Assembly: GCF_038066635.1 (NCBI RefSeq)
Contig: NZ_JBBUTI010000002.1
Coordinates: forward strand, 124,001-188,000
DNA from: Ideonella margarita
Lineage (GTDB): Bacteria; Pseudomonadota; Gammaproteobacteria; Burkholderiales; Burkholderiaceae_C
Direction: 5' to 3'
DNA: 64,000 nucleotides
Below are positions 41,456 to 50,381 of the stretch, piece by piece. Positions within the stretch are counted from its first letter, which is position 1, and each line of letters starts with the position of its first letter. The notes under the pieces are model-generated. The model was not told where the DNA came from. It saw nothing but the letters and a program-made list of their open reading frames with translations, and searched no databases. The position numbers and the translations under genes are program-made.

Positions 41456-42229
41456 TCAGAAAATCGAGAGACCTTGGCTCCCCGCCTGCCCTGGCACCTC
41501 AACCGGTCCGTACCAGGTCAGCGCAGAGGCCTCGAGGTTGTCGGAATCCGTCATGAGTGCGACGCCCACCAAAGGCCCGGGCGCCTCCCCAAAAAGCTGC
41601 TGGAAATCATCTGACAGGCGACGCTCATGCTGCCGCCAGCTACGCAAGTGCGCATCGCCCGATTCGATCACGATCTTGCGGACGCGATCACTGCGTGGAT
41701 GAACCACCGCCGTGCCCACGGGCAGATCATTGCTCCAGGCATAGACGAGCGTGGCATACGGGGGGCGCTCTTGTCCCAGCGACTCCGCGAGGTCGAACAG
41801 CATGCGGTTGCGCATCGACAAGCGGGCATCGTCGCCGGCAAATGCGAAGACGAGCCGCGCCGGGGAATCGGTTCGGCCCGCTTCGTCCAACGCTGCACCC
41901 GGGACGAGCCGATCCACCCACCACGAAAAGCGCACGACATCGAATTGGCCGGGTTCGAGACTCACACGGTGCCGCCACATGCTGGCTGACTGATGGGCTT
42001 CAGCCCGCCAGGCAGGCACACCGTCCTTCACGTCACGTCGGTAGGTCGTCAACGCCTTGCCCGGGAAGGTCACGGCCTGCCAGGCGCCGGTCTGGCTGGC
42101 GCCTGCAGCAGCATCGGCCTGCAGCAGCGACGTTGTTGAGGCGCACCCTGACAGCGCGGCAACGCCGGCGACCAGCAGGGCGCGGCGGGTCGGCTGGTGC
42201 AAGCGGGACGTGGGCTCAGGCAAATTCAT
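41456..42229 (-). CDS. DUF3047 family lipoprotein
   Basis: A 257 aa predicted lipoprotein (lipobox LSGC at about residue 29). The body matches the DUF3047 pattern: WQAVTFPGKALTTYRRDVKDG at the start, FSWWVDRLVPGAAL, FDLAESLG with YATLVYAWSN, and a C-terminal ALMTDSDNLEASALTWYGPV. Such proteins resemble carbohydrate-binding jelly rolls, but function is unknown. ATG 42229 (MNLPEPTS) is preferred over an upstream TTG. It is separated from the porin by a terminator and may run on toward dppB. Confidence 0.8.
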   Translation of the reverse strand: MNLPEPTSRLHQPTRRALLVAGVAALSGCASTTSLLQADAAAGASQTGAWQAVTFPGKALTTYRRDVKDGVPAWRAEAHQSASMWRHRVSLEPGQFDVVRFSWWVDRLVPGAALDEAGRTDSPARLVFAFAGDDARLSMRNRMLFDLAESLGQERPPYATLVYAWSNDLPVGTAVVHPRSDRVRKIVIESGDAHLRSWRQHERRLSDDFQQLFGEAPGPLVGVALMTDSDNLEASALTWYGPVEVPGQAGSQGLSIF

Positions 42230-42275
42230 GGCGACACGGTACAAGTGAACGGGGGACTACAGACGTTTCACCAAT

Positions 42276-42302
42276 GAAAAAGCCACCCGAAGGTGGCTTT
42301 TG
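42276..42302. terminator. terminator after the porin gene
   Basis: AGCCACC, CGAA loop, GGTGGCT with A-run and T-run flanks, so it works on both strands. It follows the porin stop (42338) on the minus strand. Confidence 0.88.
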
Positions 42303-42337
42303 GTTTCTGCCAGACCTGCCCGGAGGCAGGTGGTGGA

Positions 42338-43270
42338 TCAGAAGCTGTGGTTGATACCAGCGCTGTAGCCGCTCTTCGGGCCGACCGGCACGCCGCCGCC
42401 AACCTTGGAGTAGTTGGCGAACAGCTTGGTGCGCTTCGACAGGTTGTAGTCAGCACCAATGGAAGCACGCTTGGTCTTCAGGCTGGTGTTGTCCAGCTTG
42501 TTTTCAGCGTAGCCGATCTTGAAGTCGGTCGCGCCGAAAGGCACCACGGCGCCCAGCAGGAATCCCTTGGCATCCACATTGGCGTTGTTCGAGCCCTTGC
42601 CGTAGCCGGCCGACAGGGTGGCGAAGCCGAAGTTGTAACGGCCACCGATGTTCCACACGTTGTCGTTGGCGCCTTCCGGGTTTTCAATGCCCAGGCCCAG
42701 GAACATCGGACCAGCCGAGTAGTTCACGGCCACCGACATCGGACGGTCAGGGCTGCCGGCAGGAGCTTCGCCAACGCTGGCTGCGAAGTTGATGCCGTTG
42801 GCGCTGAAGTCGTAGCGGATCGAGTCAGCGACGCGAACCTTGGTGATGCCACCAAAACGCATGCCGGTGTCACGCAGAGCGGCTTGGGTGTCGCCCGAGA
42901 ACGGGTCGATCTGGTTCTGGATGTGGGTGAAGGCTGCGACGTACTGACGGCCCAGGTTCACGCGACCGAACGAGCCAGCCAGACCAACGGTCGAGTAGCC
43001 ATTCCAGAAGTTGGTCGAGGTCGAGGTGCCGGTGTCAGGAGACAGGCGGTGCTCGAAACCGAACAGGGCTTGCATGCCACCGCCCAGGTCTTCAACGCCA
43101 CGGAAGCCGATACGGCTGCCGGTGTTGTTGTCCATGATTTGCTTGTCGGTGGTGCCGGTAGGCTTGCCAGCGGCCAGTTCGATCTTGCCGTAGATGGTCA
43201 CAGACGATTGAGCCGAGGCTGCACCAGCGAAAGCGCCGAGCACTGCGAGAGCGAGCAGAGATTTATTCAT
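42338..43270 (-). CDS. general porin of the Burkholderiales Omp32/OpcP type
   Basis: A 310 aa outer-membrane beta-barrel. The signal peptide (1-20, AGAASA) precedes the family start QSSVTIYGKIELAAG, then GSRIGFRGVEDLGGGMQALF and the terminal aromatic strand YSAGINHSF ending in Phe. Trimeric porins of this family pass small anions and solutes. AGGAG lies 9 bases before the ATG. It has its own terminator, so it is monocistronic, as expected for an abundant protein. Confidence 0.93.
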   Translation of the reverse strand: MNKSLLALAVLGAFAGAASAQSSVTIYGKIELAAGKPTGTTDKQIMDNNTGSRIGFRGVEDLGGGMQALFGFEHRLSPDTGTSTSTNFWNGYSTVGLAGSFGRVNLGRQYVAAFTHIQNQIDPFSGDTQAALRDTGMRFGGITKVRVADSIRYDFSANGINFAASVGEAPAGSPDRPMSVAVNYSAGPMFLGLGIENPEGANDNVWNIGGRYNFGFATLSAGYGKGSNNANVDAKGFLLGAVVPFGATDFKIGYAENKLDNTSLKTKRASIGADYNLSKRTKLFANYSKVGGGVPVGPKSGYSAGINHSF

Positions 43271-43437
43271 TGCAACTATCTCCTAGGTTGGAACAAGAGG
43301 TCCCGATCGGGGGGAGTACCCTGCCACCTTGATGATGGTCCGGGCTGATCAGGCCAACCTCCTTATCGGAAGCTGTCGCCATTGCACCAGACGCACCCGG
43401 CCCACGCAAACCGTAACGACCCCAAGCTTGTTGTCTT

Positions 43438-43475
43438 GTTGTCACATTACAACGAGTTGTCACGGTACGGTGACA
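43438..43475. promoter_or_regulatory. repeats in the porin/coq7 divergent region
   Basis: Two direct GTTGTCAC copies (43438-43445 and 43456-43463), 18 bp apart, and the inverted repeat TGTCAC-N6-GTGACA (43458-43475) lie in the 272 bp divergent gap 43271-43542. They look like an operator; the factor is unknown. No confident -35/-10 pair was found in this gap. Confidence 0.4.
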
Positions 43476-43542
43476 CTGTGCCGCCCGCCAGCAGCCACTG
43501 GCACAGCCGTGTCGGAGATTGAAGTTGCCTTATCCTGCTGCC

Positions 43543-44178
43543 ATGCGTGTCTATAACCCTCTGGATGCATGGATCGTCGCCGCAGACAACGCGCTGCGAA
43601 CCGTTCATGCACAACCTCACTCAGCACGTCGCGTGCCAGGCTTGCCCACCGAGCCCGAGTCGCTCAGCGCGGACGAGCGGAAGCTTTCAGGCGCTCTGAT
43701 GCGCGTGAACCACGTGGGCGAGGTGTGCGCCCAGGCACTTTATGAGGCGCAAGCGCTGACCGCACGCTCCGATTCGGTGCGTGACCAGATGCGCGCAGCC
43801 TCACGGGAGGAAACCGATCACCTGGCTTGGACGGCGCAGCGGCTGAAGGAGTTGGGCGATCGCCCCAGCCTGCTGAACCCGCTCTGGTATGCGGGCGCCT
43901 TTACCATCGGCGTGGTGGCCGGCAAGGCAGGTGACGCCTGGAGCCTGGGCTTCATGGTTGAAACCGAGCGCCAGGTCGAGCGGCATCTGGCCAGCCACCT
44001 GGACCGTCTGCCTGCGGCTGATCAAACCTCGCGCGCCATCGTCGCGCAGATGAAGGTTGACGAAGCGCACCACGCGGAGCAGGCAGAAGCCGCAGGCGCT
44101 GCGGCCATGCCTCAGGTGTTGCGCAGCGTGATGAAGGGCGCTGCCAGCGTCATGACGCGCATCGCCCACCACATCTGA
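43543..44178 (+). CDS. coq7: Coq7-type demethoxyubiquinone hydroxylase
   Basis: A 211 aa di-iron hydroxylase acting late in ubiquinone synthesis. The iron-binding pattern is complete: E60 in NHVGE, E90 and H93 in REETDH, Glu in FMVETERQVERH, and Glu/His in VDEAHHAEQA. Betaproteobacteria commonly use Coq7 in place of UbiF. I chose ATG 43543 (MRVYNPLD); a TTG 8 codons earlier is unlikely. It is convergent with the OsmC gene. Confidence 0.93.
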   Translation: MRVYNPLDAWIVAADNALRTVHAQPHSARRVPGLPTEPESLSADERKLSGALMRVNHVGEVCAQALYEAQALTARSDSVRDQMRAASREETDHLAWTAQRLKELGDRPSLLNPLWYAGAFTIGVVAGKAGDAWSLGFMVETERQVERHLASHLDRLPAADQTSRAIVAQMKVDEAHHAEQAEAAGAAAMPQVLRSVMKGAASVMTRIAHHI

Positions 44179-44181
44179 GCG

Positions 44182-44196
44182 GCGGGCGCCGCCCGC
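44182..44196. terminator. GC hairpin between coq7 and the OsmC gene
   Basis: GCGGGC-GCC-GCCCGC, perfect arms in the 22 bp gap between convergent genes, no T-run. It is possibly a shared weak terminator. Confidence 0.35.
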
Positions 44197-44200
44197 TCAT

Positions 44201-44632
44201 TCAGGCAGCCGTGGTGTCGCGCAGCTCGATGCTGGTGGTGATCTCGGCGGTACGGCCCAGCATGGCGGTCGCCGAGCAGTACTTCTCATGCGACAGGGCG
44301 ACGGCGCGTGCCACCACGGCCTCTGACAGGCCCCGTCCGCTCACCACGAAGTGCATGTTGAGCTTCGTGAAGACCTTCGGGTCGGTCTCTGCGCGCTCGG
44401 CCTTGATCTGCACGTCGCAGCCGGTCACGGCCTGGCGACCGCGCTTGAGGATCAGCACCACGTCATAGGCGGTGCAGCCGCCGGCGCCCACCAGCAACAT
44501 TTCCATCGGACGCGGCGCCAGGTTGCGCCCGCCGCCCTCCGGCGCGCCGTCCATCGTCACGATGTGGCCGCTGCCGGTTTCTGCTTGCATCACCATGCCG
44601 GCGTCGGCGATCCAGCGAACAGTGCAATCCAT
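44201..44632 (-). CDS. OsmC/YhfA family protein
   Basis: A 143 aa OsmC-superfamily protein, a group that includes hydroperoxide reductases and the less defined YhfA branch. The Cys of GAGGCTAYDVV (about residue 58) and the second Cys in KYCSATAML (about 121) are at the usual active-site positions. Glu/Arg-rich segments such as PRPMEMLL fit the fold. ATG 44632 has AAGGA 7-8 bases upstream; the longer open frame runs into the ncRNA region and is rejected. Confidence 0.85.
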   Translation of the reverse strand: MDCTVRWIADAGMVMQAETGSGHIVTMDGAPEGGGRNLAPRPMEMLLVGAGGCTAYDVVLILKRGRQAVTGCDVQIKAERAETDPKVFTKLNMHFVVSGRGLSEAVVARAVALSHEKYCSATAMLGRTAEITTSIELRDTTAA

Positions 44633-44706
44633 CTCGAATCCTTGCCCCTCGAGGCCAGAGAGCCAGCCAATACATTCAGCCGGAATTGCGCAATTATCCT
44701 CTGATG

Positions 44707-44886
44707 GCGTACGTTCTCTGTCCGAGGGATATTGCAGTGCAACACGGTAGTGATTACACTGATCTCCATCACGTTGCTGTACGCATAGGCTGGTTCGGCG
44801 CCTCTCAGGCCCCACCCAGCTTTGCACGAGCCAAAGCTCGCAACGCACCCAGTTGTCTCCTCCACCTCCTCGATTGGTGGATTCAG
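44707..44886 (+). ncRNA. ssrS: structured small RNA, best guess 6S RNA
   Basis: A non-coding 387 bp gap (44633-45019) holds a transcript-like unit. It has a -10-like TATCCT at 44695-44700 with a poor -35, then about 180 bases rich in complementary segments, closed by a perfect terminator. CGAGG near 44724 can pair with CCTCG near 44867, and CTG (44718) with CAG (44884-44886), giving an overall long rod. Internal hairpins include CGAGC-CAAA-GCTCG and CCACC...GGTGG. Length and rod shape fit 6S RNA, and GAGGGATATT recalls the 6S 5' half, but the family call is by eye. An AATTGCGCAATT palindrome (44684-44695) overlaps the promoter. Confidence 0.5.
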
Positions 44887-44915
44887 CCCGAAGTCGCAAG
44901 ACTTCGGGCTTTTTT
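44886..44915 (+). terminator. strong rho-independent terminator of the small RNA
   Basis: GCCCGAAGTC, GCAA tetraloop, GACTTCGGGC and then TTTTTT on the plus strand. No protein gene precedes it on this strand since coq7 (convergent osmC between), so it must end a transcript born in the gap. A likely ilvA promoter (-10 TATCAT near 44936) lies after it. Confidence 0.92.
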
Positions 44916-45019
44916 CTGGCCAAAACGGGCAGCCGGTATCATGCGGCAGCGCAGCAAACCTCGATTTCATGAGGCATGGCTGCTTGTTCCAGCCCGTACA
45001 AAACCACAGGAGAGCCGCC

Positions 45020-46603
<1,584 letters not shown>

Positions 46604-46613
46604 GGAACACCTG

Positions 46614-47003
46614 ATGAACGACGACCTGTTCAACAAGGGGCTGCAAACGCGCCGCGAGGTGCTTGGCAGCGACTATGTCGACAACGCCATCCGCAACGCC
46701 GATGCCTTCAGCCTGCCCTTGCAGGAGATGGTGACGCAGTACGCGTGGGGTGATGTCTGGAACCGCCCGGGGCTGGCCCGGCGCGACCGGAGCCTGCTGG
46801 TGCTGTCGATGCTCACGGCCCTCAACCGCCCGCATGAGTTGAAGCTGCACCTGCGCGGCGCGCTGAACAACGGCGTCACGCGCGACGAGATCAAGGAAGT
46901 GTTTCTGCAAGCCGCCATCTACTGCGGCGCACCGGCCGCGATGGACAGCTTCCGCGTGGCGCGCGAGGTGTTTGCAGAAATCGACGCGCAAGCCCAGGGC
47001 TGA
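46614..47003 (+). CDS. pcaC: carboxymuconolactone decarboxylase family protein
   Basis: A 129 aa protein matching 4-carboxymuconolactone decarboxylase (PcaC): GLQTRREVLGSDYVDNAI, WGDVWNRPGLARRDRSLLVLSML and NNGVTRDEIKEVFLQAAIYCGAPAAMDS. PcaC acts in the protocatechuate branch of the beta-ketoadipate pathway. No other pca gene is nearby, so the physiological role is open. GAGGAA lies 7 bases before the ATG, and it probably rides on the ilvA transcript (10 bp gap). Confidence 0.85.
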   Translation: MNDDLFNKGLQTRREVLGSDYVDNAIRNADAFSLPLQEMVTQYAWGDVWNRPGLARRDRSLLVLSMLTALNRPHELKLHLRGALNNGVTRDEIKEVFLQAAIYCGAPAAMDSFRVAREVFAEIDAQAQG

Positions 47004-47036
47004 CGCAGCCGCCGGAGTCGGTCTGATCCGGGCTCG

Positions 47037-47966
47037 TCAGGTGTCGCTGCCCGCGACCACCCGCACCGCGGCCGGTTGCGGCAACGGCTCGGCGTCGAAC
47101 CGGTCAAAGCCGGTGTAGCAGAGGAAGTGCTTGTTCGCCGCACGACCGAACAGCGTCATGCCGAGCTTCGAGGCCAAGTCATGGCCCATCTGCGTCACGC
47201 CGTTGCGAGAGACGACGATGGGCACGCCCATGTGCGCAGCCTTCATCACCATTTCGCTGGTGAGCCGGCCCGTGGTGTAGAAGGTCTTGTTGCCGCCGGT
47301 CACGCCGTGCAGCCACATCCAGCCGGCGATGGTGTCGATGGCGTTGTGGCGGCCCACGTCTTCCACGAACATCAGCAGCTGGTCGCCTTCAAACAAGGCG
47401 CAGCCGTGGACCGAACCCGCCTTGCGGTGGATGCTGTCCTGCTGGCGCATGGTGTCCAGCATCCGCGCCAGTGTCGACTGGCGGATGCGAGCGTTGTCTG
47501 CCGCGGGCAGATGCACCGCGTCCACCTGCTGCATCAGATCCCCAAACACCGTGCCTTGCCCGCAACCGGTGGTCACCACCCGCTTGGCGGTGCGGCTGTC
47601 GAGATCATCGATGCCGTGCCGGGTCTTCACGGCCGCGGCATGCACGTCCCAGTCCACGGTGATGGACTCAATGTCTTCAAGCGACGACACCAGCCGCTGG
47701 TTGAGCAGGTAGCCCAGCACCAGCATTTCAGGCGCAGCGCCCAAGGTCATCAGGGTGACGAGCTCGCGCTTGTCCACGAACACCGTCAGAGGCCGCTCGG
47801 CAGGAATGTGCAGACTGCGGCGTTGGCCGTATTCGTCCTGGATCTGGATCTCGCGCAGCATCGGCGCGCTGGCAGCCGTCATCCGCGGCGCATCGCTCCG
47901 CAACACAGGCACCACCGCCGTGACGGCATCGGTGGGCTGGTTGGCAGCGGAGGCCGCGGCGCTCAT
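47037..47966 (-). CDS. fdhD: FdhD formate dehydrogenase sulfurtransferase
   Basis: A 309 aa protein that transfers sulfur from IscS to the Mo-bisMGD cofactor of formate dehydrogenase, required for activity. Family landmarks are VDKRELVTLMTLG, GSVHGCALFEGDQLLMFVEDVGRHNAIDTIAGW, TGRLTSEMVMKAAHMGVP and MTLFGRAANKHFLCYTGFDRF. The sulfur-carrying loop reads TTGCGQGTVF, so only the first Cys of the CxxC seen in E. coli FdhD remains. It is the last gene of the fdh operon, 2 bp after the preceding stop. Confidence 0.93.
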   Translation of the reverse strand: MSAAASAANQPTDAVTAVVPVLRSDAPRMTAASAPMLREIQIQDEYGQRRSLHIPAERPLTVFVDKRELVTLMTLGAAPEMLVLGYLLNQRLVSSLEDIESITVDWDVHAAAVKTRHGIDDLDSRTAKRVVTTGCGQGTVFGDLMQQVDAVHLPAADNARIRQSTLARMLDTMRQQDSIHRKAGSVHGCALFEGDQLLMFVEDVGRHNAIDTIAGWMWLHGVTGGNKTFYTTGRLTSEMVMKAAHMGVPIVVSRNGVTQMGHDLASKLGMTLFGRAANKHFLCYTGFDRFDAEPLPQPAAVRVVAGSDT

Positions 47967-47968
47967 GG

Positions 47969-48310
47969 TCAGCCCTTCTTCGCAGCCGATGCCGGTGCGG
48001 CAGGGGCTGCAGCCGTGGCGGGCGCAGAAGCTGGCGCGGGCGGCGTGTAGACAAACGCACCCGGGTCAGCGCAGGCCGGGGTGTCGACGGTGGCGCCGAG
48101 TTCCTTGCCTGCCTTCTTGGCCTGGGCACGGTACTGGTCGGCCACGCGCTCACGCGACTTGCACAGCTGGAAATCAGCCACCTTGTTGCCGTGCGCGGTC
48201 TTCGCGGCGGCCTCGGCGGCCTTCGCCTTGGCTTCGTCGCTCGGGGCCGGCAGTTTGGCGGCACAGGTGCCGGCCACTAGGGCCAGCACGCAGAGGGTCA
48301 ATGCACGCAT
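47969..48310 (-). CDS. small secreted protein of the fdh operon, unknown
   Basis: A 113 aa protein I do not recognise. It has a short signal peptide (about residues 1-18, ALTLCVLALVAGTCAA), an Ala/Lys-rich helical part, two further Cys (FQLCKSRERVADQYRAQ and TPACADPG) and an Ala/Pro tail. A lipobox is not convincing. It sits between the cytochrome b subunit (19 bp) and fdhD (2 bp), so a role in periplasmic FDH assembly or stability is plausible. Confidence 0.7.
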   Translation of the reverse strand: MRALTLCVLALVAGTCAAKLPAPSDEAKAKAAEAAAKTAHGNKVADFQLCKSRERVADQYRAQAKKAGKELGATVDTPACADPGAFVYTPPAPASAPATAAAPAAPASAAKKG

Positions 48311-48329
48311 CGGATGTCTCCAGAAAATG

Positions 48330-49478
48330 TCAGGCTTGCACGCCCGGACGACCCACCGGCGCCGGGCCAGCTTCGGTCGAACGTTGTGCGGGGATCTTGC
48401 CGGCCTTGATGTCGTCGTACCAGAGCTCGTGGTGTTCCTTGGCCCATGCTTCGTCGACATAGCCGGTGCGCATGGCGCTGTACGCGCCCTTCATGCCGAT
48501 CGTGCCCATGTAGATGTGGCCGGCGAACATCGCCATCATCAGGATCGTTGCCACGCCGTGCACCATGTGCGCGATCTGCATGTCGCCACGCAGGTAGTCG
48601 AGACCCGGGATGACCTTGTCGAGCACCAGGCCCGACGCCACCACCACCAGACCGAGACCCAGCACACCACCCCAGAAGACGATCTTCTCACCGCCGTTGA
48701 AGCGGTGCGAAGGCACCTCGTGATCACCAAACAGGCCGCCAGCGCGCAGCAGCCAGGTCAGGTCTTCACGGCTAGGCCAGTTGTCACGCAGGAAGGTGAA
48801 AAACACCACCAGCAGCGACACCGCGAACAGCGGACCAGCGAAGTTGTGGGCCGTCTTCAGGGCGTAGGTCAACCAGCTGAACAGCGTCGAGCCAATCACC
48901 GGCAGCAGCGTGAACTTGCCAAAGGCCATCACCAGGCCGGAAATCGCCAGCACGGTGAAAGCGCCAGCATTCGACCAGTGCGCAGCGCGCTCGAACGGGG
49001 TGAAGCGCTCGATCAGCCGGCCGGTATCGGCGCCACCATGGCCACCGAGCGGGCCCTTGCGCCAGTAGAACAGGCCGAGGGCCAGCGCCACGATGAACAG
49101 CAGGGCACCGCCATACGGCAGGATCCAGTGATTGCGAACCTGGCGCCACGCCTCACCGGCCGTCGTCAGGCTGGAGCCCGGGTACTGCACGAAGGACTGG
49201 ATCAGCACGCCCTTCTCGGCGCCCGGCAAAGAGCTGTAACCCGCCTGGGTGCCGGATTCACGCACCGCGCGCCAGTACGGCGCGTTGTTGCCTGGCTGGC
49301 TCTTGTTGCGCTCGGCGGCAGATTCATCAGGCTTCGGAAGCGCTGGCGCCACGAAGCCGGCAGGGGCACCGCCTTGCGCCGCCGACGCAGCGGCTGCCGG
49401 AGCCGCCTGTGCCAGAACGCCACCCGCCGTGAGCGTCAGGCTCGCGGCGATCAGCAGGGATTGCATGCAGCGCTTCAT
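48330..49478 (-). CDS. formate dehydrogenase gamma subunit, cytochrome b
   Basis: A 382 aa membrane subunit passing electrons from the Fe-S subunit to quinone. A signal peptide (to about residue 24, GVLAQ) and a periplasmic stretch precede about five transmembrane helices (roughly 112-132, 165-185, 215-235, 258-280 and 300-320). Likely haem ligands are the His in RAAHWSNAGAF, TAHNFAGPL, AHMVHGVAT and FAGHIYMG. ATG 49478 has an AAGGAG site 7 bases upstream. The signal peptide and N-terminal extension make it longer than E. coli FdoI (about 210 aa). Confidence 0.92.
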   Translation of the reverse strand: MKRCMQSLLIAASLTLTAGGVLAQAAPAAAASAAQGGAPAGFVAPALPKPDESAAERNKSQPGNNAPYWRAVRESGTQAGYSSLPGAEKGVLIQSFVQYPGSSLTTAGEAWRQVRNHWILPYGGALLFIVALALGLFYWRKGPLGGHGGADTGRLIERFTPFERAAHWSNAGAFTVLAISGLVMAFGKFTLLPVIGSTLFSWLTYALKTAHNFAGPLFAVSLLVVFFTFLRDNWPSREDLTWLLRAGGLFGDHEVPSHRFNGGEKIVFWGGVLGLGLVVVASGLVLDKVIPGLDYLRGDMQIAHMVHGVATILMMAMFAGHIYMGTIGMKGAYSAMRTGYVDEAWAKEHHELWYDDIKAGKIPAQRSTEAGPAPVGRPGVQA

Positions 49479-49495
49479 GGGCACTCCTTGCGCCA

Positions 49496-49747
49496 TCACT
49501 TGGCCGGCGTCACCGAGCCGGTGCGCTGGTATTCGTTCTGGCCTTGATTGCGGGTGCGGATCTGGGTTTGCCAGCTGGTTTCATCCCCAGTGGTCCAGCC
49601 CGATGCGGTGTACTCGTTGCTGGCGCTTTCCCAGGGCTTCGCGTCAGCCTTCTTCAGCTTGGACGCGTCAATCTGCGCGCGTTCGCCGCAACCGGCCAAC
49701 GCAGCAGCACACAGCGACAGCGCGATCAGGTGGGCAACGCGGCTCAT
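49496..49747 (-). CDS. small lipoprotein within the fdh operon
   Basis: An 83 aa predicted lipoprotein (lipobox LAGC at residues 17-20) with a short hydrophilic body rich in Trp, Thr and Gln (KPWESASNEYTASGWTTGDE). I do not recognise the family. The ATG overlaps the Fe-S subunit stop (ATGA), and the cytochrome b subunit starts 17 bp downstream. It may be an accessory anchored near the FDH complex. Confidence 0.75.
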   Translation of the reverse strand: MSRVAHLIALSLCAAALAGCGERAQIDASKLKKADAKPWESASNEYTASGWTTGDETSWQTQIRTRNQGQNEYQRTGSVTPAK

Positions 49748-50361
49748 GACTTGGCGCCTTCGGTCTTGGCAGCGGTGGGCTGGCCGTAAGCCGTGCCCCA
49801 GCCCCAGACTTCGCTGCCCTTGTTACGGGTCAGCACGCGGGTGCGGAAGATGTCCGCCACGACGTCGCCGTCGCCGCCGAGCAGGGCCTTGGTCGAGCAC
49901 ATTTCAGCGCAGGCCGGCAGCTTGCCTTCAGACAGGCGGTTGCGGCCGTACTTCTCGTTCTCGGCGTCGCTGCCATTGGCTTCCGGGCCACCGGCGCAGA
50001 ACGTGCACTTGTCCATCTTGCCGCGCAGGCCGAAGGTGCCGTTGGTCGGGAACTGCGGTGCGCCGAACGGGCAGGCGTAGCTGCAGTAGCCGCAGCCGAT
50101 GCACACATCCTTGTCGTGCAGCACCACACCTTCGTCGGTGCGGTAGAAGCAATCCACCGGGCACACGGCCATGCAGGGTGCGTCGGAGCAGTGCATGCAA
50201 GCCACCGAAATGCTCTTCTCACCAGGCACGCCGTCATTGAGCGTGACCACGCGGCGGCGGTTCACGCCCCAGGGCACATCGTGCTCGGCCTTGCAGGCCG
50301 TGACGCAACCGTTGCACTCGATGCAGCGCTCCGAGTCGCAGATGAACTTCATTCTTGCCAT
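49744..50361 (-). CDS. formate dehydrogenase beta subunit, 4 x [4Fe-4S]
   Basis: A 205 aa electron-transfer subunit. Four cluster motifs are visible: CIECNGCVTAC, CMHCSDAPCMAVC, CIGCGYCSYAC and a split CTFC...C set toward the C-terminus. At about 205 aa it lacks the C-terminal transmembrane helix of E. coli FdnH/FdoH (about 300 aa), so it should rely on the gamma subunit for membrane contact. AGGAG lies 8 bases before the ATG. Confidence 0.95.
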   Translation of the reverse strand: MARMKFICDSERCIECNGCVTACKAEHDVPWGVNRRRVVTLNDGVPGEKSISVACMHCSDAPCMAVCPVDCFYRTDEGVVLHDKDVCIGCGYCSYACPFGAPQFPTNGTFGLRGKMDKCTFCAGGPEANGSDAENEKYGRNRLSEGKLPACAEMCSTKALLGGDGDVVADIFRTRVLTRNKGSEVWGWGTAYGQPTAAKTEGAKS

Positions 50362-50381
50362 GTCAGTTTCTCCTCTGGCGA

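Noticed and set aside
44732..44760. A TTGCAG-N17-TACACT promoter inside the small RNA region
   Set aside because: It is a reasonable match, but it would start transcription in the middle of the structured unit and truncate its pairing. The upstream TATCCT fits the RNA size better. It remains an alternative start.
44750..44788. Possible Ile/Leu-rich leader peptide (GTG start, MITLISITLLYA) suggesting ilvA attenuation
   Set aside because: There is no ribosome site, it lies inside the structured small RNA, the terminator has no convincing anti-terminator partner, and ilvA seems to have its own promoter after it.
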